A DNA stretch of 54,822 nt from JALORV01 sp035429805 (GTDB lineage: Bacteria; Pseudomonadota; Gammaproteobacteria; Burkholderiales; Burkholderiaceae_F), in contig DAOMFL010000016.1 in assembly GCA_035429805.1 (NCBI GenBank), forward strand, positions 1 to 54,822, written 5' to 3'. Below, in pieces: positions 1-8,953 of this stretch. Under the pieces are notes generated by a model that was given only the letters and a program-made list of their open reading frames with translations, made no database searches and was not told the DNA's origin. Position numbers and translations under genes: made by a program. The first letter of the stretch is position 1. The number at the start of each line of letters is the position of its first letter.

Positions 1-1981
1 CGTTGCCGGCCGCGTCGGACAGCTTCGTCCCTTCGACCACGCCCTGCGTGCTCTTCTCCATGGCCGCCACCGCATCCTGCGTGTCGGTCTGAATCGTGCG
101 CACCAGCGCGCCGATCTGCTTGGCGGCCTCGGCCGAGCGATCGGCCAGGCGCTGCACTTCCTCGGCGACCACGGAGAACCCGCGCCCGGCTTCGCCGGCC
201 GATGCCGCCTGGATCGCGGCATTCAGCGCCAGCACGTTGGTCTGCTCCGTGATGTCGGTGATCAGTTCGACGATCTCGCCGATCTCCTGCGACGACTCGC
301 CGAGCCGCTTGATCCGCTTTGCGGTTTCCTGAATCTGCTCGCGGATCTCGTTCATGCCGGCGATCTGGTTGAACACCGCCCGCTGCCCGCGCTCGGCGGC
401 GTCGAGCGATGCGCGCGCCACCTTGGCGGACTCACCGGCGCTCTTGGAGACGTCGTTGATCTGCGACGCCATCTTCAGCACCTTGTCGCCGGTGTCCTTG
501 ATCTCCTTCGACTGCGCTTCGGACGCGGTCAGCAGGCGCGTGGCGATGTCGCGCGCCGCAGTCGACGCGGTGTTGACCTGCTCGGCGGTGTTGTTGATGC
601 GACCCACGAGGCCGCGCAGCTCCTCCACCGTGTAGTTGACCGAGTCGGCGATGGCGCCAGTGATGTCCTCCGACACCGTCGCCTGCACCGTCAGGTTGCC
701 GTCGGCGACCTCCTGCAGCTCGTTCATCAGCCGCAGAATCGCCGCCTGGTTCTGCTCGTTGGTGCGCTTGGCTTCCTGCTCGAGCCGCTCGGCCTGCATC
801 CGCTGGATCTCGGCTTCCGCTGCGCGCTTGCGCGTGTCCTCGAGCAGTACCTTGACGATCGCGAAGGCGCAGAGCAGCAGGCCGAGCGCGAACAGGGCCA
901 TGATGATCAGGTTGACCTTGCGCGTCGCCTGTTCACGGTTGTAAAGGCCACCGAGCTCGGTCACCTGCTGGCGCAGCGTTTCGGAATCACGCAGGATCGC
1001 CAGCTCCGCTTCCTTGGACTGGACGATCGCCTGCAGGCTGCCGATCGCACCGGCAATCGAACTCTGGAAGTCCGCGTACACGCGCGTGAGCTCCTGCAGC
1101 CGCACGCGGGTTTCGCTGTCGGTCGACGCCGACACGCGCAGCGCATCGGAACCCTGCAGCAGCGCCTGTGTCAGGTCGCGGAACTGGTTGATGTCGCGCC
1201 CCAGCGTCAGCGCCACTTCGGCGTTCGCCACGTTGCCGGCCACCAGGGAGTTGGCGCTCTTGCCGAGCCGCTGCGTCAGGGTGACCAGCTGTGCGGCGGT
1301 CGCGATCTCGCGCGCCGGCGCGCCGGACTGCAGCTTGAGCGCCGTGATCTCTTCGGTCAGCTGCTGCAGCCGCGGGCTGGCATCGTTGATCTTCTTGATG
1401 ACGTCGCCGAACGCGATCAGCGCCTTCTCGTTGGCGATGATGACCGACGCAGCCGACTGGCTGCCGTTCCATCGCTCGATCAGCTTGGCGAGCGGCGGCT
1501 GCAGGTCGGAATTCGACTGGGACAGGCCACGCGCCGGATCGCCGTTGGCCAGCGCATCCAGGTTGGCGGCAATCGCATCACGGCTGTCACGCAACTCGAG
1601 AAACGCCTCGCGGTTGCCCTCGACCGCATTCGGAGCGGCCTTGGCCAGCCGCTGCGTGTGCATCAGCGTGTCGCCGATGATCTCGGTCTGAAGGGCGCCG
1701 TTGGCCGCCATGCGGTTGTCGAAGAAGATGACCGCCACCAGCACGAAGAAGCTGAACCCGAGCAGGATCAGCAGCACCTGCACCTGCGTGTTGACGGGCT
1801 TGTCGCCGATAAGCGGCAGCCTGAACGCGAGCAGCCGGTCGACGAAGGCCATGGTCATGCCCTCGCCTCTGCCGCGCTCGATCATCACCGTCTTCGGCGC
1901 CGGGCGCGCTTCCGCGCCGGCCGAATCGCGGCCTTTGCGCGATTTGCGCCGTGTGAAGAGCGACCCCATCTCGAGTGCCAT
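1..1981 (-). CDS. pilJ: PilJ, methyl-accepting chemotaxis protein of the type IV pilus (3' end beyond window)
   Basis: Membrane receptor of the Pil-Chp chemosensory system that controls type IV pilus extension and twitching. The minus frame is open from an ATG at 1981, preceded by a GGAGG-like ribosome site, to the window edge, giving about 660 codons without the C-terminus. A cytoplasmic N-terminus is followed by a first membrane segment (VLLILLGFSFFVLVAVIFF), a periplasmic PilJ-type helical domain, a second membrane segment (IIMALFALGLLLCAFAIV), a HAMP-like stretch and the MCP signalling hairpin with the conserved tip (TEQTNVLALNAAIQAASAGE). It is last in pilG-pilH-pilI-pilJ, 105 bp after pilI. 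A second in-frame start, MTMAFVDRL, lies about 40 codons inside and may be the true one. The family call is firm. Confidence 0.93.
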   Translation of the reverse strand, partial: MALEMGSLFTRRKSRKGRDSAGAEARPAPKTVMIERGRGEGMTMAFVDRLLAFRLPLIGDKPVNTQVQVLLILLGFSFFVLVAVIFFDNRMAANGALQTEIIGDTLMHTQRLAKAAPNAVEGNREAFLELRDSRDAIAANLDALANGDPARGLSQSNSDLQPPLAKLIERWNGSQSAASVIIANEKALIAFGDVIKKINDASPRLQQLTEEITALKLQSGAPAREIATAAQLVTLTQRLGKSANSLVAGNVANAEVALTLGRDINQFRDLTQALLQGSDALRVSASTDSETRVRLQELTRVYADFQSSIAGAIGSLQAIVQSKEAELAILRDSETLRQQVTELGGLYNREQATRKVNLIIMALFALGLLLCAFAIVKVLLEDTRKRAAEAEIQRMQAERLEQEAKRTNEQNQAAILRLMNELQEVADGNLTVQATVSEDITGAIADSVNYTVEELRGLVGRINNTAEQVNTASTAARDIATRLLTASEAQSKEIKDTGDKVLKMASQINDVSKSAGESAKVARASLDAAERGQRAVFNQIAGMNEIREQIQETAKRIKRLGESSQEIGEIVELITDITEQTNVLALNAAIQAASAGEAGRGFSVVAEEVQRLADRSAEAAKQIGALVRTIQTDTQDAVAAMEKSTQGVVEGTKLSDAAGN

Positions 1982-2086
1982 CCGATCCTCCGCCTGTACT
2001 GCGAAGCCGGCTCAGCGCCGGCTCATGCTTGCCGTCCTGCCCACCATGGCTCGCGCACGTTCGCGGCGGGCCGTCCCGCCACGGCG

Positions 2087-2623
2087 CTACGCACTGATTG
2101 CGGTGAACGCCGGCGCTGCCGCCAGTTCACGCAGGTCGAGTTCCGTCAAAGTGATGCCGTCGAGGTCGCGGTAACGGCTTCGCTCCCAACCGATCGCCGG
2201 CGCTGTCGAATCGAGCGCCTCGAGATCCTTGAGGTTGCGTATGCCGAACGCACGCGTCACCAGGATGCCCGCTGCGACTCCGAGCCCTTCGCCGAGGACC
2301 AGCAGCTGCTGCGCCTGTTCGGCAGGCAGCGATTCGCGGCCCATCAGATGCTGCAGGTCGATGACCCCGATCAGGCGCCCGCGGACGTTTGCGAGCCCGC
2401 GGTACCACGGCTTGGTCCACGGCACCTTCGCGACTTCCGGCAATGCCACGATCTCCGCGGTCAGACCCATCTCGACGAGGTAGTTTTCGCTGCCGATGCG
2501 GATCGCAAGCCGCGTGGGCTCGTTCGCCAGGCTGGGCGCTTCCTTGAGCCGCTGCGCGAGCTGCATCGAGAATTCGCGCAGCTTGACCAGCTGGCGTGGG
2601 CTGACGTCGCGTTGAGTAGCCAT
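2087..2623 (-). CDS. pilI: PilI, CheW-like adaptor of the Pil-Chp system
   Basis: A 178-residue CheW-domain adaptor expected to couple the receptor PilJ to the histidine kinase (ChpA/PilL, not in this window). The CheW fold is recognisable from the segment around GLTAEIVALPEVAKVPW and the following GLANVRGRLIGVIDL, the usual beta-strand region that contacts receptor and kinase. It starts with an ATG at 2623, 11 bp after pilH stops, so the genes are probably co-transcribed. Position between pilH and pilJ is the standard pil order, which supports PilI over a general CheW. Confidence 0.9.
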   Translation of the reverse strand: MATQRDVSPRQLVKLREFSMQLAQRLKEAPSLANEPTRLAIRIGSENYLVEMGLTAEIVALPEVAKVPWTKPWYRGLANVRGRLIGVIDLQHLMGRESLPAEQAQQLLVLGEGLGVAAGILVTRAFGIRNLKDLEALDSTAPAIGWERSRYRDLDGITLTELDLRELAAAPAFTAISA

Positions 2624-2634
2624 GGAACGTGCGG

Positions 2635-3000
2635 TCAGCCGAGCGCCGAGATCTTCTCGAACAGCTCTTCGGGTCTGACCGGCTTGGTGATGTAGTCACG
2701 CGCGCCCTGGCGCAGGCCCCAGATGCGGTCGGTCTGCTGGTTCTTGCTGGTGCACATGATGATCGGAATGTCCTGCGTCACCGGATCCTTCGACAGCGCC
2801 CGCGTCAGCTGGAAGCCATTTTGTCCCGGCATGACGACGTCCATCAGGATCAGGTCGGGCATCACCGCTTTCACCTTGATCATCGCCTCGTCGGCGTTCT
2901 CTGCCATCGACACCGCATAGCCCTGTTTGGTCAGCAGTTCGTTCAGGAAGAAACGCTCGGTGGGCGAATCATCGACGATCAGAACTTTCTTGATAGGCAT
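2635..3000 (-). CDS. pilH: PilH, single-domain response regulator
   Basis: A 121-residue CheY-like receiver with no output domain. The acidic pair is D10-D11, the phospho-acceptor is D54 in LILMDVVMP, the switch threonine is T84 and the conserved lysine is K106 in YITKP. In the Pil-Chp pathway PilH takes phosphoryl groups from the kinase and opposes PilG, favouring pilus retraction control (family knowledge). It lies 25 bp after pilG and 11 bp before pilI, inside one apparent operon. Confidence 0.93.
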   Translation of the reverse strand: MPIKKVLIVDDSPTERFFLNELLTKQGYAVSMAENADEAMIKVKAVMPDLILMDVVMPGQNGFQLTRALSKDPVTQDIPIIMCTSKNQQTDRIWGLRQGARDYITKPVRPEELFEKISALG

Positions 3001-3025
3001 CGGCCCCCCCGCAAAGGCCCCGGTT

Positions 3026-3421
3026 TCAGTTCATTGAATGCTGACGCACGGCGGTCAGCAGGCTGTCCTTCGTGAACGGCTTCGTCAGGTACTCGCTCGA
3101 ACCCACCATGCGCCCACGCGCACGGTCGAACAGGCCGTCCTTAGAGGAAAGCATCACCACCGGCGTCTTGTGGAAGCGCGGACTGCGCTTGATCAGTGCG
3201 CAGGTCTGGTAGCCGTCCAGCCGCGGCATCAGTATGTCGCAGAAGATGATGTTCGGCTGATGGTCGTTGATCTTCGACAGTGCTTCGAATCCGTCCTGCG
3301 CGAGGATCACCTGGCACCCCGCCTGGTTGAGAAAGATCTCCGCGCTGCGGCGGATGGTGTTCGAATCATCGATCACCATCACCTTCTTGCCGCGGATGTC
3401 AGTGAAGTCCTGTGCCGCCAT
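3026..3421 (-). CDS. pilG: PilG, single-domain response regulator of twitching motility
   Basis: A 131-residue CheY-like receiver. The acidic pair is D18-D19, the phospho-acceptor is D62 (IIFCDILMPRLDGYQ), S92 is at the switch position and K114 sits in YLTKP. The first four genes here follow the usual pilG-pilH-pilI-pilJ order, and this is the promoter-proximal one. I chose the ATG at 3421 (MAAQDFTD) because AGGA lies about 9 bases upstream; an upstream in-frame start at 3472 would add 17 residues that do not resemble the family and would run towards a possible terminator. Confidence 0.93.
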   Translation of the reverse strand: MAAQDFTDIRGKKVMVIDDSNTIRRSAEIFLNQAGCQVILAQDGFEALSKINDHQPNIIFCDILMPRLDGYQTCALIKRSPRFHKTPVVMLSSKDGLFDRARGRMVGSSEYLTKPFTKDSLLTAVRQHSMN

Positions 3422-3489
3422 GTCGTGTCCTTGATCCTCACCCGGCCCCTGGACGCCGCCGGTCCGTGCCATGCGGGACTCGCCGTGGC

Positions 3490-3529
3490 AAAAACACGCG
3501 AACGATTCGATCGACCGATCGGCGTGTTT
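3490..3529 (-). terminator. Possible terminator between rubredoxin gene and pilG
   Basis: On the minus strand an eight-base stem (AAACACGC with GCGTGTTT) closes a 22-base loop that is itself self-complementary around CGATCGGTCGATCG, and is followed by further T residues. It would end leftward transcription of the rubredoxin gene and leave pilG with its own promoter. The long loop makes this a moderate call. Confidence 0.4.
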
Positions 3530-3578
3530 GTAAACGAACCCGCCTGCCCACGCCGCGCCGAAAACCGCGGTTCCGGGG

Positions 3579-3764
3579 TCAGATTTCGACCATTTCGAAA
3601 TCTTCCTTGCGCGCCCCGCACTCGGGGCAGGTCCAGTTCGGAGGAATGTCTTCCCAGCGTGTCCCTGGAGCGATGCCCGATTCAGGCACTCCCGCGGCCT
3701 CGTCGTAGATCCACCCGCAGATCAGGCACATCCAGGTTTTTGCTTCCACGTTGGTCGTCATCAT
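3579..3764 (-). CDS. Rubredoxin
   Basis: A 61-residue one-iron electron carrier. The four iron-ligating cysteines are C13, C16 (CLIC), C46 and C49 (CPEC), and the family core is present (GWIYDEAAG, PGTRWEDIP, NWTCPECG). A longer reading from a TTG at 3812 would add 16 residues with no counterpart in rubredoxins, so an ATG at 3764 or 3761 is preferred. It stands divergently from the thiD-like gene and upstream of pilG, an arrangement familiar in betaproteobacteria. The electron partner cannot be told from this window. Confidence 0.93.
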   Translation of the reverse strand: MMTTNVEAKTWMCLICGWIYDEAAGVPESGIAPGTRWEDIPPNWTCPECGARKEDFEMVEI

Positions 3765-3927
3765 GACCCATGAACTCAAGCGGCCAATCGCTCGCTCAGC
3801 GGCTAAAATCAAACACTTAGCCGAGGATCATAACGTGGGCTCATAGGAGGCCGCTACCGCCTTCGCGCGAGCCGCTTTGGGTCCGCGTAGCATCGACGAT
3901 CTTTGGCCGGGCTTCCCCCATCTGCGT

Positions 3928-4770
3928 ATGACCCCACTGCCTGTTGTGCTGAGTTTCGGTGCGTCGGATGCCACCGGCGGCGCCGACCTGCAGGCCGACC
4001 AGCTGGCGATCGCCAGCATGGGATGTCATGCCGCATGTGTCGTCACCACCATTGCCGTCAGCGAAGACGACAGCGAGGGTGCTATCGCACTGGAAGCCGA
4101 AACCATCGAGGGCCAGGCTCAGTCGGTGCTGCAGAACATGGCCGTCTCCGCCTTCAAGGTCGGCGTGCTCGCGAGCTCCGACCAGGTGCAGCCGATTGCA
4201 GCAATCCTTGCCGACTACGACACCGTGCCGGTGGTGCTCGACCCGAAATTCGGCGCCGAGGCCGCGGATGACTCCGACAGCGAGCTCGCAGTGGCGCTGC
4301 GCGAGCTGCTGGTGCCCCAGGCCACCATCGTCTCGCTCAGCCTGTCGCTGGCGCGCCGGCTGGTCAGCCTCGCCAACGATGACGAGGAGCGCAGTCACGA
4401 TCTGACCGCATCGGTGTGCGCGCGTGAACTAATCGCCTGGGGCGCCGAATTCGTCGTCGTGACCGATGCAGAACCGGGGTCATCGCAGGTCACGGTGGCG
4501 CTGCACGACGAGTCCGGGCTGGTGCGCAGCGAGGCCTGGCCGCGCATCGACATGGCTTCGACGCGACTGCTCGGGGTGTCCGACACGCTGTCGGCGGCTC
4601 TGGCGGGCCTGCTGGCGCAGGGACTCGATGTTCCCGAGGCGTTCCAGGAAGCGTGCCAGTACACGGCCGCGGCCGCGCTGCACGCGTTCCATGCCGGCAT
4701 CGGCATGGCCATTCCGGACCGCCTGTTCTGGGCCGGTGACGACGACGATGATGAACGCGACGTCAACTGA
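3928..4770 (+). CDS. ThiD-like protein (hydroxymethylpyrimidine kinase family) with altered catalytic motifs
   Basis: A ribokinase-fold protein of about 280 residues related to ThiD, which phosphorylates HMP and HMP-P in thiamine synthesis. The N-terminal substrate loop is recognisable but changed (GASDATGGADLQADQ instead of the usual SGGAG form). The C-terminal anion-hole loop, normally GTGC followed by TLS, reads GVSD followed by TLSAALAG, so the usual cysteine is an aspartate; the VMVAKSG-like segment is also missing. The protein ends in an acidic tail (GDDDDDERDVN). The first ATG is at 3928; an in-frame TTG at 3877 would extend it. It overlaps thiE by about 20 bases, so a thiamine role is likely, but kinase activity is uncertain. 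Confidence 0.75.
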   Translation: MTPLPVVLSFGASDATGGADLQADQLAIASMGCHAACVVTTIAVSEDDSEGAIALEAETIEGQAQSVLQNMAVSAFKVGVLASSDQVQPIAAILADYDTVPVVLDPKFGAEAADDSDSELAVALRELLVPQATIVSLSLSLARRLVSLANDDEERSHDLTASVCARELIAWGAEFVVVTDAEPGSSQVTVALHDESGLVRSEAWPRIDMASTRLLGVSDTLSAALAGLLAQGLDVPEAFQEACQYTAAAALHAFHAGIGMAIPDRLFWAGDDDDDERDVN

Positions 4771-5470
4771 ACGCACCGCGCTGGCGCGCCGCGTGCACGG
4801 CGTCTACCTGCTGACGCCGGACGTGGGCGCTGCGGATTTCAGTGCAATGCTGCGCCGGCTGAATGCCGCGCTCGAAGCGGGCGCCGCGCTGGTCCAGTAC
4901 CGCAACAAGACGGCGACCGCGTCCGAGAGGAGCCGGCAGGCGGCGCTTGTGCAGGCCGCCGCGCGCGAGCACGGAGCGTTGTTCATCGTCAACGATGATG
5001 TCGACCTAGCCGTCCAGCTGCGTGCCGATGGCGTGCACCTCGGTCGCGATGACGGCGACGTTGCCGCCGCGCGGGCGCGTCTGCCCGGCGCGTTGCTCGG
5101 CGTGTCCTGCTACGACGACCTCGTTCGTGCGCAGCGCGCAGCGGAGTCCGACGCGGACATCCTCGCGTTCGGATCGATATTTCCGTCGACGACCAAGCCA
5201 GCGGCAGCGCGGGCTTCACTGCCTTTGCTGCAGCGGGCACGTGCGGAGTTCGGCTCGCAGCGCATTGTCGCCATCGGCGGCATCGATGCCGGCAACATTG
5301 CGGCGGTCGGGGCCGCCGGACCCCACGCTGCGGCGCTGATCTCGGCCGTTTTCGATGCCCCCGATCCAGGCGCTGCGGTCCGGATCCTGCAGCGGGAGTT
5401 CAACCAGGGACTGCACCAGGGACTGCACCAGGGACTGCTTCAGCATGAACCGCAACGAACAACTGTTTGA
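4748..5470 (+). CDS. thiE: ThiE, thiamine-phosphate synthase
   Basis: Joins HMP-PP with thiazole phosphate to give thiamine phosphate. The TIM-barrel landmarks are present: YRNK near residue 40, IVNDDVDLA, GADGVHLG-like RADGVHLGRDD, LGVSCYDD, FGSIFPSTTKP and the phosphate-binding AIGGIDAGN. The two possible ATGs at 4748 and 4751 lie inside the end of the thiD-like gene, so translation is probably coupled. The C-terminus carries a 12-base tandem repeat encoding repeated QGLH units, and the hemL ATG lies before the thiE stop. Confidence 0.92.
   Translation: MMNATSTERTALARRVHGVYLLTPDVGAADFSAMLRRLNAALEAGAALVQYRNKTATASERSRQAALVQAAAREHGALFIVNDDVDLAVQLRADGVHLGRDDGDVAAARARLPGALLGVSCYDDLVRAQRAAESDADILAFGSIFPSTTKPAAARASLPLLQRARAEFGSQRIVAIGGIDAGNIAAVGAAGPHAAALISAVFDAPDPGAAVRILQREFNQGLHQGLHQGLLQHEPQRTTV
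5404..5439 (+). repeat. 12-bp tandem repeat at the 3' end of thiE
   Basis: Three direct copies of CCAGGGACTGCA, the last ending in T instead of A. Being a multiple of three, it preserves the thiE frame and adds QGLH units to the extreme C-terminus. It sits just before the hemL start, so copy changes would alter spacing to that gene's ribosome site. Confidence 0.9.
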
Positions 5471-6758
5471 GCGCGCCCAGCGCTCGATTCCGGGCGGCGT
5501 GAACTCGCCGGTGCGCGCCTTCCGCTCAGTCGGCGGCACGCCGCGCTTCATCGAGCGCGCCGAGGGCCCCTACTTCTGGGATGCCGATGGCAAGCGCTAC
5601 ATCGACTACATCGGATCGTGGGGGCCGATGATCCTCGGCCATGGCCATCCAGCCGTCGTCAAGGCGGTCCAGGAGGCGGCGGCCCGGGGACTCTCCTACG
5701 GAGCACCGACCGAGGCCGAAGTGATGATGGCGGAAGAACTGCTCAAGCTCGTGCCGTCGATGCAGCAGTTGCGTCTCGTCTCGTCGGGCACGGAGGCCGC
5801 GATGAGCGCTATCCGGCTCGCACGCGGCGCTGCTGGCGGGGGTAAGGGCCGGCGCAAGATCATCAAGTTCGAGGGCTGCTACCACGGCCACGCGGACAGC
5901 CTGCTCGTGAAGGCCGGCTCTGGCTTGCTGACGTTCGGAAACCCGAGCAGCGCCGGCGTCCCCGCGGAGATCACGCAACACACGCTGGTGCTCGATTACA
6001 ACGATCCGCAGCAGCTGGAAGACGCCTTTCGGCAACACGGCGACGACATCGCCTGCGTGATCGTCGAGCCGGTGGCGGGCAACATGAACCTCGTGCGGGC
6101 CACCGGCGAGTTCCTGCGTGCGATGCGGGCGCTGACGGCGAAGCACGGTGCCATCCTCGTGTTCGATGAGGTGATGTCGGGCTTCCGCGTCGCCCTCGGC
6201 GGCGCCCAGTCGCTCTACGGCATCGATCCGGACATGACGGTGCTCGGCAAGGTGATCGGCGGCGGAATGCCGGTGGCCGCGTTCGGCGGCAAGCGGGAGG
6301 TGATGCAGCACCTGGCCCCGCTCGGCAGCGTCTACCAGGCAGGGACGCTGTCCGGCAACCCGGTCGCGGTCGCATGCGGTCTGGCCACCCTGCGCGAGAT
6401 CCAGCGGCCCGGGTTCTACGACGAGCTTTCGGCCCGTACTTCGAGGCTGGTGAGCGGGCTGGTCCGCGCCGCGCTCACGGCGGCACCCGACATCCCGTTT
6501 TCCGGCGACAGCGTCGGCGGAATGTTCGGCATCTACTTTTCGGCCGAACCCCCAGGTACCTATTCGGCAGTCATGGCCTCTGACAAGGACAGGTTCAACC
6601 GCTTCTTCCATGCGATGCTCGACCGGGGGGTCTACCTCGCGCCCTCGGCCTTCGAAGCGGGGTTTGTGTCCATGGCGCACGGCAACGATGTGATCGACAC
6701 TACGGTCTCGGCGGCGCGCGAGTCCTTTGACGCAACCACAAAGATGGGGGGCAGGTAG
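5445..6758 (+). CDS. hemL: HemL, glutamate-1-semialdehyde 2,1-aminomutase
   Basis: PLP enzyme of the C5 pathway that makes 5-aminolevulinate for heme and other tetrapyrroles. 437 residues. Family marks: NSPVRAFRSVGG near the N-terminus, SSGTEAAMSAIRLAR, GCYHGHAD, VFDEVMSGFRV and the PLP lysine in VLGKVIGGGMP, then YQAGTLSGNP. A glycine/lysine-rich stretch (GAAGGGKGRR) before KIIKFEG is a few residues longer than the usual form. I start at the ATG at 5445 (MNRNEQLFERA), which overlaps the end of thiE; the open frame further upstream is only the thiE shadow. Confidence 0.96.
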   Translation: MNRNEQLFERAQRSIPGGVNSPVRAFRSVGGTPRFIERAEGPYFWDADGKRYIDYIGSWGPMILGHGHPAVVKAVQEAAARGLSYGAPTEAEVMMAEELLKLVPSMQQLRLVSSGTEAAMSAIRLARGAAGGGKGRRKIIKFEGCYHGHADSLLVKAGSGLLTFGNPSSAGVPAEITQHTLVLDYNDPQQLEDAFRQHGDDIACVIVEPVAGNMNLVRATGEFLRAMRALTAKHGAILVFDEVMSGFRVALGGAQSLYGIDPDMTVLGKVIGGGMPVAAFGGKREVMQHLAPLGSVYQAGTLSGNPVAVACGLATLREIQRPGFYDELSARTSRLVSGLVRAALTAAPDIPFSGDSVGGMFGIYFSAEPPGTYSAVMASDKDRFNRFFHAMLDRGVYLAPSAFEAGFVSMAHGNDVIDTTVSAARESFDATTKMGGR

Positions 6759-6807
6759 GCCTTTTGGCCGGGAACAAATCGGGCCGTCGATGGACGAAAA
6801 TCACGGA

Positions 6808-8937
6808 ATGCGATTCCTACGCTCCCTCCCATTGGCCCTGGCCGCAGCCGGGCTCACCCTCGCCGTATCCACCGCGGGCGCTCAGTCGCTGCCGCGCTAC
6901 GGCGCCCCAGATCCGCACGTCAAGGCCACGTTGATTGCGGCGTCCGACGCCGTGGTACCGGGACAGACGCTGCAGGTCGGCCTGCGCCTGGTGCACGACA
7001 AGGACTGGCACACCTACTGGCTGGTCCCGGGCGATTCGGGCCTGCCGACCCGTATCGACTGGCAGCTGCCCGCGGGGTTGACGGCCGGGCCAATCGAATG
7101 GCCGCATCCGCATCGCCTGCCGGCCGGCCCATTGATGAACTATGGCTACGAGGGCGACACGCTGCTGCTGACGACCCTGCAGGTCCCGGCGAATCTGCAG
7201 CCCGGCAGTCCGGTCACGCTGGTCGGCAAGGCCGAGTGGCTGGAGTGCAACGATGTGTGCATTCCGGGCAGCGCCGATATCAGCCTGACGCTGCCGGTCA
7301 AGCCGCAGGCCGCGCCTTCGCAGCACGCCGCACTGTTCGACCACGCCCGCAAGCTGGTCCCGACGACCATGCCGGGGCTTACCGCGCGGGGCACGGTCGA
7401 CGGTGAAAAGCTCCGCCTGGCCCTCGATGTCCCGGCGGGTCGCACGATCGACAAGCTCGAGTTCTTCCCGCTCGAGGAAGCCCGCATCGAGCCGGCTGCG
7501 GCACAGGTGCTGAATCGCGCAGACGGCGTTGCGCTTTTCCTCACCGCGGCCAAGCCCGTCAGCCCGGGCGCGAAGTCGCTCGCCGGTGTCGTCGTCGCCA
7601 ACGGCGGGCCGGCGAAGTCAGGCGGATGGGCTGCCGTCGTTGACGCACCGCTTGTCGCCGGGACCGTCAGCGCAGCGGGCACTGCGGCGCTCGGGACCCA
7701 GGCTCCGACCATGTCACTGATTGCAGCGCTCGGTGCGGCGTTCATCGGCGGCCTGATCCTCAACCTGATGCCCTGTGTATTCCCGGTCCTGTCGCTGAAG
7801 CTCATCGGACTGGCCCAGCACCGCACGCACAGCGGGCCGATGGCCGCACACGGCATCGCGTTTGCCGTCGGCGTGATCCTGTCGTTCGTGCTGCTCGCGG
7901 GACTGCTCATCGCGCTCCAGCAGGCTGGCAGCGCACTTGGCTGGGGCTTCCAGCTGCAAACGCCTTGGGTCGTCGCCTCCCTGACGGTGCTGTTCTTCCT
8001 CATCGGACTCAACCTGCTGGGCGTGTTCGAATTCACGTTCGGCAGCGGCCTCGGCAACACCCGCGCGGCCGACGCCCTGGTCGGCAAGTCGGACTGGCGC
8101 GGCAGCTTCGGTACCGGGGTGCTCGCGGTGATCGTTGCATCGCCCTGCACGGCGCCATTCATGAGCGCGGCGCTGGGCTATGCGATCACGCAGCCAGCGG
8201 TCATCGCATTGTCGGTCTTTGCAATGCTGGGCGTGGGCATGGCCGCTCCCTATCTGCTGCTGACGCTGTTCCCGAAGCTGCTCGCGAAGCTGCCACGGCC
8301 GGGACGGTGGATGGAGCTCTTCAAGCAGTTCATGGCGTTCCCGATGTTCGCTACCTGCGTCTGGCTGCTGTGGGTGCTGGCCCAGCAGGTCGATGCGAGC
8401 GGCGTGGCACTGGCGCTCGGCGTGCTGGTGGCCATCGGTTTCGCGGTGTGGGCGGTCGGACTGTCGCAGCGCGGCTCGACGCCGTTCCGCTGGGTCGCAT
8501 TGGTCGGCGCCGTGCTTGCGGCGCTGACGTTCACGCCGCTAGCGATGACCGAAGCAGGCTCTGGGGCGAAGTCGGCGAGCAGCGCAGGATGGGTCGAATA
8601 CTCACCCGAGAAGCTGGCTCAGCTGACCAGTGAAGGCAAGGTGGTGTTCGTCGATTTCACGGCAGCGTGGTGCGTCACCTGCCAGGTCAACAAACGCGTG
8701 GCCCTGAATACCGACAAGGTCGTCAACCGCTTTGCCGCCGAAGGCATCGTGCGGATGAAGGCGGACTGGACCAACCGCGACGAGCGCATCACGAAGGCGC
8801 TGGCTGAATTCGGTCGCAATGGCGTCCCTCTGTACGTGCTGTATGACAGGGGCGGCAAGCCGACGGTCCTGCCGGAAATCCTGACCGAAGGGACCGTGCT
8901 CGCGGCGCTTGACAAGGTTAAGCTGGCGTCCCGCTGA
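6808..8937 (+). CDS. dsbD: DsbD-type thiol:disulfide interchange protein
   Basis: Inner-membrane protein that carries electrons from cytoplasmic thioredoxin to periplasmic disulfide and cytochrome-maturation proteins. About 709 residues. A signal peptide ends near residue 25 (STAGA-QS). The periplasmic N-domain holds the C147/C151 pair in ECNDVCIPG. The membrane domain carries C323 (MPCVFPVLSLK) and C447 (SPCTAPF) among eight or so helices, and the C-terminal thioredoxin domain has C622-V-T-C625. An ATG at 6790 is an alternative start. It is followed 16 bp later by a thioredoxin-like exported protein, a likely partner. Confidence 0.92.
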   Translation: MRFLRSLPLALAAAGLTLAVSTAGAQSLPRYGAPDPHVKATLIAASDAVVPGQTLQVGLRLVHDKDWHTYWLVPGDSGLPTRIDWQLPAGLTAGPIEWPHPHRLPAGPLMNYGYEGDTLLLTTLQVPANLQPGSPVTLVGKAEWLECNDVCIPGSADISLTLPVKPQAAPSQHAALFDHARKLVPTTMPGLTARGTVDGEKLRLALDVPAGRTIDKLEFFPLEEARIEPAAAQVLNRADGVALFLTAAKPVSPGAKSLAGVVVANGGPAKSGGWAAVVDAPLVAGTVSAAGTAALGTQAPTMSLIAALGAAFIGGLILNLMPCVFPVLSLKLIGLAQHRTHSGPMAAHGIAFAVGVILSFVLLAGLLIALQQAGSALGWGFQLQTPWVVASLTVLFFLIGLNLLGVFEFTFGSGLGNTRAADALVGKSDWRGSFGTGVLAVIVASPCTAPFMSAALGYAITQPAVIALSVFAMLGVGMAAPYLLLTLFPKLLAKLPRPGRWMELFKQFMAFPMFATCVWLLWVLAQQVDASGVALALGVLVAIGFAVWAVGLSQRGSTPFRWVALVGAVLAALTFTPLAMTEAGSGAKSASSAGWVEYSPEKLAQLTSEGKVVFVDFTAAWCVTCQVNKRVALNTDKVVNRFAAEGIVRMKADWTNRDERITKALAEFGRNGVPLYVLYDRGGKPTVLPEILTEGTVLAALDKVKLASR

Positions 8938-8953
8938 ACTTCATCCGCGTGAA

